Positions 5,346-10,750 of a DNA stretch of 10,750 nt are shown here, in pieces. The translations under genes were made by a program, and so were the position numbers. This stretch comes from an archaeon (GTDB taxonomy: Archaea; Asgardarchaeota; Hermodarchaeia; Hermodarchaeales; Hermodarchaeaceae): positions 1-10,750 of the forward strand of contig JABXGS010000002.1 of assembly GCA_016550425.1 (NCBI GenBank), given 5' to 3'. Each line of letters begins with the position of its first letter. The first letter of the stretch is position 1. The notes below the pieces were generated by a model. That model was given only the letters and a program-made list of their open reading frames with translations, was not told where the DNA came from and made no database searches.

Positions 5346-6427
5346 TCATATTCACCGAGAAGCAATTCGACCATTTCAAGATAACCTTCTGCGGGAAGAA
5401 GTGTGAAGTAATTTTCTGTTGAATAACGGGATTGTTGGAGAAGATCTTGAAAGAGCAACATATTGAGCGCTCTTGCAAACTGTCTAGAAGAGGAAGGAAA
5501 ATTAATTTCTTCCGAAACTTGCTCAAACTGGGCTAAAAGACCGGACTTTCTTACATAGATATGACCGGGATTGGTGATGAAATATTGTCCCACAGCTTGC
5601 AGGAGAAGAACAACCGTTGCATCTAATTCAGTTAGACTAGAAAGATGACCACTCCAGAAATCGTAATGAAGAGTCCTTGAATTAATACACGATTGGCGAA
5701 TCAAATCCGCGGAAATTTGAGACGGGTTGGTAATAAGTCCATGAAGGTGTTGGAGTAGTTCAACAATCGTTGCAGGTCGTTGAAAATCTAAGATACAGAT
5801 TAAATCTGCGATAAACTCGGTGATTTGGATCGGTATTCGTTGAGTAAAAACTTCGCCGACACGTTGTTTGACGATGTCTAAAAATTGTTGATTAGTAAAT
5901 GGTTCTAACTCTATTGCTACATCAAGAAATTGTGCTGTCTGCATATCCAATTTTCGAGGATAATATCTTGGAGCGGTTGCCATTGAAGAGACATTATTTC
6001 CCTTGCAAACACTTAGGAATTTCTTGTAAATTTCACTTGTCTGGGTATCTACATCATCAAAGACAAACACAATTGGTTGTTCTGATTTTCGAATAACACG
6101 TTTAATGAGTGCCCATTGCTCTTGAAAGGAGTCAGTTGAACTATGAAAAGGAATTAGCGAATGCAGCGCATCGGAGACAATCTCGGTCGAATTATTGCCT
6201 TGGAATCGAATGAATGGGCGACAATATTGACCTAATTCGTGTTGTCCAAAAAATCGAAGCAGCGTGGTTCTCCCAATTCCAAAACTTCCATGAACAAGGA
6301 CGTTAATTGGCTGTGTTAACGAATCACTAGGTATCAGATTCGAGAGTCTGGCAAGTTCTTGATCGCGGTGTAGCAGCTTAGTAGGTAAATAGTTGATGTT
6401 GAATAGTGCATCGACTGATAATACCAT
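5333..6427 (-). CDS. degenerate Orc1/Cdc6-family AAA+ protein
   Basis: A 364-residue protein with an Orc1/Cdc6-like start (residues 9-32: FNINYLPTKLLHRDQELARL), the usual prelude to the AAA+ module of archaeal replication initiators. The nucleotide-binding loop reads GSFGIGRTT (47-55), with Arg53 (AGA) where the catalytic Walker A lysine belongs. Walker B reads VFVFDDVD (120-127), with Asp125 in place of the usual Glu. The sensor-2 region (around DFQRPATIVELL) lacks the family's GDAR-type signature. The C-terminal third (about 250-364) could be a winged helix. It is a little shorter than typical initiators (about 390-420). It probably still has the fold, but may bind ATP weakly or not hydrolyse it, suggesting a regulatory or accessory paralogue. 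Start ATG at 6425-6427 with a TATA box 38 bases upstream. Sequencing error at the Arg codon is possible but would not explain the other changes. Confidence 0.8.
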   Translation of the reverse strand: MVLSVDALFNINYLPTKLLHRDQELARLSNLIPSDSLTQPINVLVHGSFGIGRTTLLRFFGQHELGQYCRPFIRFQGNNSTEIVSDALHSLIPFHSSTDSFQEQWALIKRVIRKSEQPIVFVFDDVDTQTSEIYKKFLSVCKGNNVSSMATAPRYYPRKLDMQTAQFLDVAIELEPFTNQQFLDIVKQRVGEVFTQRIPIQITEFIADLICILDFQRPATIVELLQHLHGLITNPSQISADLIRQSCINSRTLHYDFWSGHLSSLTELDATVVLLLQAVGQYFITNPGHIYVRKSGLLAQFEQVSEEINFPSSSRQFARALNMLLFQDLLQQSRYSTENYFTLLPAEGYLEMVELLLGEYDLEP

Positions 6428-6460
6428 GAGAATCTATCCATTTGCCGTTTTCTGTAGAAT

Positions 6461-6470
6461 GTATTTAAAC
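6461..6470 (-). promoter_or_regulatory. TATA box of the Orc1/Cdc6-like gene
   Basis: Minus-strand GTTTAAATAC, centred about 38 bases before the ATG, predicts a short leader of roughly 12 bases. No Shine-Dalgarno sequence is present. Confidence 0.45.
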
Positions 6471-6585
6471 TCCAATACGGTCAAGCAAACAAACATCATC
6501 TAGAGGAGACTGAAAGTAATTTTTTCCGGTCGAGTTTTTCGGTGCTCGCAACACAGCGGAAACGCCTTCAGTGACTAGAGCAACC

Positions 6586-6593
6586 TTGATATA
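6586..6593 (+). promoter_or_regulatory. TATA-like box of the Roadblock gene
   Basis: TTGATATA, centred about 42 bases before the ATG at 6632, predicts a leader of about 17 bases to that start or about 29 to the ATG at 6644. Confidence 0.35.
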
Positions 6594-6631
6594 GGAAACA
6601 ACTAAGAGAACAACGTACTCAGGTAAAGAGG

Positions 6632-7381
6632 ATGAAATGGACGATGGCTGAGACGCCTTTTAAAGACCTTCAAGACCTAATGAGACGAATCGAACAATCA
6701 ACAGGCCTAGAAGCCCTTGCTGTAGTAACTCGTGAAGGTATTCGCCTTGCTTGTGCAGTAAGTGGTGATGTTGACTCTGATATCTTCTCTGCTGCTTCAG
6801 CCACTCTGGTAAACGTTGGAGAAGAGACGCTGCGCCAATTAAGTCAAGGCACTCTCTCAGAAGTAATTCTTAGGGGCAATAAGGGTTTTACAATAATAAT
6901 GCGAGGAACACCAGAAACTCTTCTGGTTGGCGCTAGCAGGGACCAAATTCGCCTTGGCTATTATATCGGTTTAATGAAAATTTATGCAACTAAAGTCACC
7001 AAAATCATGGAATCTCATCCTCTCGAACCGGACCAGCTTCTTGGGTTTCGAAAAATGCCCGGCACAACCGAACCAAGCCCTGCTGTAGCAATCACCGAAC
7101 CAACTCCTTCTGAGGAAGCGATGACTACTGAATCTATTCCAGATTTAACCCCGGAGCACGCCGAAGTCAGTACACCTGTGACCGAGGAAGAACCTGTACC
7201 TGCTGGACTAACATCTACGGAATCAACGGCTGCAGAACCTACCATTGCTCCCGTGGAGGAACCAGGGCTGGAAACAGTTAGTATGGCAGAGGCTAGTAGC
7301 GATGTAGATGACGTTTCAGTTGATGACAAGGAAGCTATTCTTGCTGCACTCAAAGCGTTGGGTTTTGATGAGCCGGATTAA
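6632..7381 (+). CDS. Roadblock/LC7-domain protein with long acidic disordered tail
   Basis: A 249-residue protein. Residues about 5-120 fit a Roadblock/LC7 domain: a helix (FKDLQDLMRRIEQSTGLEALAVVTREGIRLAC), the long helix DIFSAASATLVNVGEETLRQL, paired strands SEVILRGNKGFTIIMRG and TLLVGASRDQIRLGYYIGLM, and a closing helix. Such domains dimerise and bind or regulate small GTPases of the Ras/MglA type, and are abundant in Asgard archaea. Residues 142-249 form a low-complexity tail rich in Pro, Thr, Ser and Glu. It ends in an acidic segment and a short predicted amphipathic helix (EAILAALKALGF). Start: ATG at 6632, or ATG at 6644 (giving MAETPFKDLQ), which is perhaps better because GAGG directly abuts 6632. 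Divergent from the Orc1/Cdc6-like gene and convergent with the JAMM gene. The GTPase partner is not in the window. Confidence 0.88.
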   Translation: MKWTMAETPFKDLQDLMRRIEQSTGLEALAVVTREGIRLACAVSGDVDSDIFSAASATLVNVGEETLRQLSQGTLSEVILRGNKGFTIIMRGTPETLLVGASRDQIRLGYYIGLMKIYATKVTKIMESHPLEPDQLLGFRKMPGTTEPSPAVAITEPTPSEEAMTTESIPDLTPEHAEVSTPVTEEEPVPAGLTSTESTAAEPTIAPVEEPGLETVSMAEASSDVDDVSVDDKEAILAALKALGFDEPD

Positions 7382-7451
7382 CTGAACTGATTTCCTATTG
7401 AACCAAACAGCCACAATTTTCTGAACCCTTTATGGGCAGTTGATGATGATT
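7382..7451. other. convergent 3' gap between Roadblock and JAMM genes
   Basis: 70 bases with no open frame of note, no clear hairpin and no strong T-run. Nothing beyond shared 3' ends can be supported. Confidence 0.5.
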
Positions 7452-8144
7452 TCATACGAATAATCCCATGAGGGCAAGGGCGACAAATACAACTAGAAAA
7501 ATCACTGTACCAAATGCTGCTATCGCTTCTAAGAAGTTTCCAAACCCCCAAGTGAATTCTGGTGTAGTAATTCGCTCTCCAAAAACGTCTCGTAACATTT
7601 TTTCAAACCAAGTGTCTTCGTAGACAACATTTGACGTTTCTTCTAAGGTTAGCATGATGCCAAATAAATCCGGAATTATTTCAGCGGGGTCGTGTGCATA
7701 TTCGTATTCAAGCTCGAATTCTTTTCTACCATCCACACGGTAAATCCGGAGATCTAAATCATCCATATTCAGGGTTTCAGAGAATTTTACTGGGTCCATT
7801 ACTAAGGCAATTGCCTCGGGGAAGAAGGCCTGATATCGAAGTTGCGTTGAGACATCTGTACCTGACATAAATACACCTAGACCAGGGTGAGTATGATGCC
7901 AGCCGATGATAACTTCGCCCGCTCCTCTTTCTGCGAGTTCTTCAGCAAGAATAGCCATATCAGCATCATTGATGGTTACGTGAGTCCTTGAACCCCTTTG
8001 ACGCGGAAATGTGGCTCTAGTGACAACGATCTTGTTCCGTTCAATCTTGCCAATAAGAAACCCCCCTATTTCAGTTCGACCAGCACGAGCAGCCTTGCTT
8101 AACATCAATGACAAGATGCCGGGGTAAATCTCAATTGTTCGCAC
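7452..8144 (-). CDS. JAMM/MPN+ metalloprotease with C-terminal membrane anchor
   Basis: A 230-residue protein whose first about 150 residues form an MPN+ (JAMM) domain. The full zinc-protease signature is present: Glu25 in EIGGFLIG, then H84-x-H86-x7-S94-x2-D97 within HHTHPGLGVFMSGTD. Relatives include proteasomal Rpn11, and archaeal JAMM enzymes that remove ubiquitin-like or SAMP modifiers, so isopeptidase activity is plausible. The C-terminal about 22 residues (about 208-230, including VIFLVVFVALALMGLFV) are strongly hydrophobic and end the protein, as in a tail-anchored membrane protein with a cytoplasmic catalytic domain. No N-terminal signal is seen. The start is GTG at 8142-8144, with AGGGGT a few bases upstream as a possible ribosome binding site. 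No ubiquitin-like, E1 or E2 gene is adjacent, so the substrate is unknown. Confidence 0.9.
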   Translation of the reverse strand: MRTIEIYPGILSLMLSKAARAGRTEIGGFLIGKIERNKIVVTRATFPRQRGSRTHVTINDADMAILAEELAERGAGEVIIGWHHTHPGLGVFMSGTDVSTQLRYQAFFPEAIALVMDPVKFSETLNMDDLDLRIYRVDGRKEFELEYEYAHDPAEIIPDLFGIMLTLEETSNVVYEDTWFEKMLRDVFGERITTPEFTWGFGNFLEAIAAFGTVIFLVVFVALALMGLFV

Positions 8145-8234
8145 GCTCTAAACCCCTGATTCCTAAGAGTAAGACAAGACTAAAAAGCCTTACTTGTGGT
8201 TTTCACCTAAAATCGACTAGAACTGTGTCCGCCA
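8145..8234. promoter_or_regulatory. divergent promoter region, JAMM and helicase genes
   Basis: 90 bases between outward-facing starts. A TATA-like CTAAAAAG/CTTTTTAG around 8180-8187 lies about 40 bases from the JAMM start. CCTAAAATC around 8207-8214 is about 25 bases before the helicase ATG, fitting a leaderless helicase message with no ribosome binding site. An in-frame TAA at 8208-8210 rules out a longer helicase N-terminus. The boxes are weak matches judged by spacing. Confidence 0.35.
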
Positions 8235-10750
8235 ATGCGCCCATTAAAACCCCCTTTTAGCATAGCTCTATTTCCAGAGAAGAAACGAGAGCAAGCAGCA
8301 TTTATTATCGTTTTTCGTCCAAAACGTTCACATGTACCAATATTGCGGGCACGCGTTAATTTTCAGATGAAGGAAGGGCGGCTTAGACCAGAAAAGCTAT
8401 GGTTAGTTCAAAAGGGAGGTATCAAACCTGTCGACCCACGAACCTTTGTGAACTGGGTGCGCAACGCAGAATATATCGCAATCCCGCGCCAACCCCGCTT
8501 TCCATTTTTGGCGGAATTGAAAGGAATGTTACGTGATTTTGGCGTAAAAGACCCCGTAATCGTCCGAGCGTGCAGTTCGTGTATTGCTGATGGACGATTC
8601 ACTATGTTGCGCAAACAACAGGTATACCAACTTGAGGGGCAACCAGTGTGCTACAAATGTGCTTCTCGGGAATTAACTAACCGTCTTCAGTCCATGGATG
8701 TTGAAATCTCGAAAAAAGCCTACGGCAGCCTAGAAACGATGTTACAACGCCTACGCTCCGTGGAAAAGGTCGCTTCATTTCTTTCATCACAATTTCGACC
8801 AAGTAAGAATCCGGCAATGACCTTATATGACCAAGTTCAAGCGGTCAAAGAACCGGAGAAAAAAATACCAATCCGAACGCTTCCCATTCCAGTAGAGATT
8901 GTTCAAAGCCTTAAGAAAGCAGGAATTGAATTTCTTCTTCCGATTCAAACCAAGGCAGCTAGTGCTGGGTTATTAGAAGGCAAATCAATACTAGCTGTTT
9001 CTGACACAACTAGTGGAAAATCGCTTGTAGGTGAACTTGCTGGGCTCAAAGCCGCTATGCAAGGCAAGGTTTACATCTACTTATCACCATTAGTTGCATT
9101 AGCTAACCAAAAGTATCACGAATATCGTGAGAAATTTGAAGTTCTTGGGTTGCGTGTAGCAATTCGGGTTGGGATGAGTGGCATTGATGTCGGAGAGGAA
9201 GCGCTTGTAATTGTTGACGATGATGTCACAGATGCCAATATAATAGTGGCGAGCTATGAGGGATTCGATTATTTACTGCGATCAGGGAAAGCCGATATGT
9301 TTGGTGATGTCGGCGTTGTCGTCATCGACGAAATTCAAATGGTTGCTGATGAGGACCGTGGATCAGAGCTAGATGGATTAATTATACGTTTACGAACCTT
9401 ATTTCCTAAATCCCAAATAGTTGCACTCTCAGCAACTGTAGGAAATCCTGAGGAACTAGCTCAGGAGTTAGAACTAGTTCCGGTTATTCTCCGTGGGCGT
9501 CCTGTGCCGTTACAACGTCATTTGATTATGGTCCTTACCGAAGCGGATAAACTCAGAGTCATTGCAGATCTTACTAGGTCGGAATATAGACGGAAGAGTT
9601 CCTTTGGTTTCCAAGGCCAGACAATCGTGTTCACCAATTCGCGTCGGAGCACTCATTCGATTGCCTCGGAATTACAAAAGCAGCGGATTCCAGCGAGGGC
9701 ATATCATGCTGGAATGACCTATCCTCAACGACATAAGATTGAGACCGCATTTGCATCGGGTAAAATTGCGGTCGTAGTTACTACTGCGGCGTTGGCTGCT
9801 GGTGTAGATTTCCCAGCCAGCATGGTCATTTTTCAAAGTCTAATGATGGGAACAAAGACCCTAACCGTTGGCGAATTTACACAAATGCTTGGTCGAGCAG
9901 GTCGACTTGGTAAACATGATGCTGGAAAAGCAGTTTTACTTGCAGAAATTGGTCGAAGATATTTTGGTGATGAACCCAAAACCGAAGAAGATGTCGCTTT
10001 GGATTTATTAAATAATCCGATTGAAAACGTCTATCCAGAAGCAACATTCGAGCAATCTGTGGATCAATTGCTGGCAACTCTCTCTTGTTACGATGGTATC
10101 TCGCGTAAGCGGCTTGAAAATGCGTATCAACGTCTACTTTCTCGCACGGTGACATTTTCTGAAGGTCTTAGATTTCTGAAGCGTCATGGGTTGGCAACCC
10201 AAAGCGCACAAACTATTATGCCTACTGAGTTAGGTCGTGCTGCAGCTATCTCATATTTTTCTGCCTCTAATGTTGTGGCAATTCAGGAACATCGCTCCAA
10301 CTCAGCTGATGACTTGTCGGTTAGATTGGAACCGCTTAGAAATGTCTACTTGTCTCCTAGATTACAAAGTGAAATCGAACGCGCATTACGCACACGTTTT
10401 GCCACACGATTATTCGCAGGTGCTGTTCTAGATTTAATGAGTACAAAGCGTAGTCGTCGATTAAAACGCCTGCCTAATTGGGTTTTACGTATGTTCAGTA
10501 AATGGACTGTGGATTTCTTCAATTGCCGCTGTAAAGAAAATCCCTTTTGTGATTGTGGCAATTGGAACGTTTCAAAAGCCGTTCTGGACCTACGTTATCG
10601 AGGTTTCACACCGTCGCAAATCAATTCCACATTTCTTGAAGAGTATGAGTTATTCATTTATCCTGGAGATATCTTCGGTTTTCTTGATAATCAGGTACAC
10701 ATCCTACAAGGAATTAACCGTGTAGCAGAAGTTATCGGTCGATATGAATT
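8235..10750 (+). CDS. ASH-Ski2-like superfamily 2 helicase, 3'-truncated by window edge
   Basis: One continuous frame from ATG 8235 to the right edge (838 complete codons, no stop). An N-terminal zinc-ribbon-like pattern C113-x2-C116…C139-x2-C142 precedes a Ski2-type helicase core. Motif I is DTTSGKS (257-263), motif II is DEIQ (365-368), motif III is SAT, and motif IV is IVFTNSRR. Motif V is TTAALAAGVDFP and motif VI is QMLGRAGR (550-557). A second cysteine cluster, CRCKENPFCDC (764-774), follows in the C-terminal part. The zinc-binding N-terminal extension plus the late C-x-C…C-x-C cluster resemble archaeal ASH-Ski2 (DUF5814-type) helicases. In Thermococcales these associate with the 5'-3' ribonuclease aRNase J in RNA turnover. 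A Hel308-type DNA helicase is the main alternative but lacks these cysteine modules. It is divergent from the JAMM gene. Confidence 0.88.
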   Translation, partial: MRPLKPPFSIALFPEKKREQAAFIIVFRPKRSHVPILRARVNFQMKEGRLRPEKLWLVQKGGIKPVDPRTFVNWVRNAEYIAIPRQPRFPFLAELKGMLRDFGVKDPVIVRACSSCIADGRFTMLRKQQVYQLEGQPVCYKCASRELTNRLQSMDVEISKKAYGSLETMLQRLRSVEKVASFLSSQFRPSKNPAMTLYDQVQAVKEPEKKIPIRTLPIPVEIVQSLKKAGIEFLLPIQTKAASAGLLEGKSILAVSDTTSGKSLVGELAGLKAAMQGKVYIYLSPLVALANQKYHEYREKFEVLGLRVAIRVGMSGIDVGEEALVIVDDDVTDANIIVASYEGFDYLLRSGKADMFGDVGVVVIDEIQMVADEDRGSELDGLIIRLRTLFPKSQIVALSATVGNPEELAQELELVPVILRGRPVPLQRHLIMVLTEADKLRVIADLTRSEYRRKSSFGFQGQTIVFTNSRRSTHSIASELQKQRIPARAYHAGMTYPQRHKIETAFASGKIAVVVTTAALAAGVDFPASMVIFQSLMMGTKTLTVGEFTQMLGRAGRLGKHDAGKAVLLAEIGRRYFGDEPKTEEDVALDLLNNPIENVYPEATFEQSVDQLLATLSCYDGISRKRLENAYQRLLSRTVTFSEGLRFLKRHGLATQSAQTIMPTELGRAAAISYFSASNVVAIQEHRSNSADDLSVRLEPLRNVYLSPRLQSEIERALRTRFATRLFAGAVLDLMSTKRSRRLKRLPNWVLRMFSKWTVDFFNCRCKENPFCDCGNWNVSKAVLDLRYRGFTPSQINSTFLEEYELFIYPGDIFGFLDNQVHILQGINRVAEVIGRYE

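Larger units (their letters stand above)
6428..6631. other. divergent intergenic region with one ORB-like motif
   Basis: 204 bases between the Orc1/Cdc6-like and Roadblock genes. It holds outward TATA-like boxes for both genes and a single stretch, CAGCGGAAACG (6554-6564), resembling the core of archaeal origin recognition boxes (CAGTGGAAACGA-type). No second convincing copy in either orientation and no long A+T-rich unwinding tract is seen. An origin is therefore only a weak possibility. Confidence 0.3.

Noticed and set aside
7015..7353. 112-residue Ser/Thr/Val-rich minus-strand frame
   Set aside because: It mirrors the repetitive Glu/Pro/Thr codons of the Roadblock tail; composition, not function, keeps it open.
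9877..10561. Minus-strand frames of 92 and 71 residues near the right end
   Set aside because: Antisense to the continuous helicase frame, which carries conserved motifs throughout.
1..10750. CRISPR array, tRNA or rRNA genes, insertion-sequence ends
   Set aside because: No regularly spaced repeats, no cloverleaf-like or rRNA-like stretches, and no transposase or terminal inverted repeats were seen by eye.

Overview
The window reads as a chromosomal segment of an archaeon, most likely an Asgard archaeon. The evidence is TATA-type promoters with several apparently leaderless starts, an archaeal myo-inositol-1-phosphate synthase, a tetraether-synthase-type radical SAM enzyme, a DUF99 protein, an Orc1/Cdc6-type AAA+ protein, a Roadblock/LC7 protein, a JAMM (Rpn11-like) protease and an ASH-Ski2-like helicase. 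The Asgard placement is inferred from this mix, mainly Roadblock plus JAMM, and not from any single diagnostic gene.

Layout. At 1-993 (+) is the 3' part of the inositol-phosphate synthase gene. At 1097-2716 (+) is a two-motif LAGLIDADG endonuclease with several helix-turn-helix-like segments. At 2691-2768 there is a second, diverged copy of the last 25 codons plus stop of the synthase gene, left without a gene in front of it. A small ribbon-helix-helix regulator follows at 2784-2981 (-). Divergent from it are the radical SAM lipid enzyme (3144-4661, +) and a DUF99 protein (4724-5314, +), which may form an operon. A hairpin at 5325-5345 separates them from a convergent, degenerate Orc1/Cdc6-like gene (5333-6427, -). 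Divergent from that is a Roadblock/LC7 protein with a long acidic tail (6632-7381, +). It converges on a JAMM protease with a C-terminal membrane anchor (7452-8144, -). The last gene, a Ski2-type helicase (8235 to the window end, +), is cut by the right edge. No gap between genes exceeds about 205 bases.

The main discovery is the 5' third. The synthase gene appears to have been invaded at a His-Pro-Pro codon triplet near its 3' end by a roughly 1.8-kb element. The element carries (i) a substitute 3' end for the host gene, (ii) a short promoter-bearing spacer and (iii) a free-standing homing endonuclease gene. The old 3' end was pushed downstream and survives as an intact-looking 78-base relic, inside which the endonuclease gene now terminates. 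Such an element would keep its host gene working without splicing as an intron or intein. The logic resembles endonuclease insertions with C-terminal replacement described in fungal mitochondrial genes; I am not aware of a description in archaea, but I could not search.

Functional themes. Two genes bear on archaeal membrane lipids: inositol phosphate for headgroups, and tetraether formation. Others bear on eukaryote-like processes: Roadblock small-GTPase regulation, JAMM isopeptidase-like proteolysis, an initiator-like AAA+ protein and RNA-surveillance-type helicase activity. They are not in one operon, so cooperation between them is not implied.
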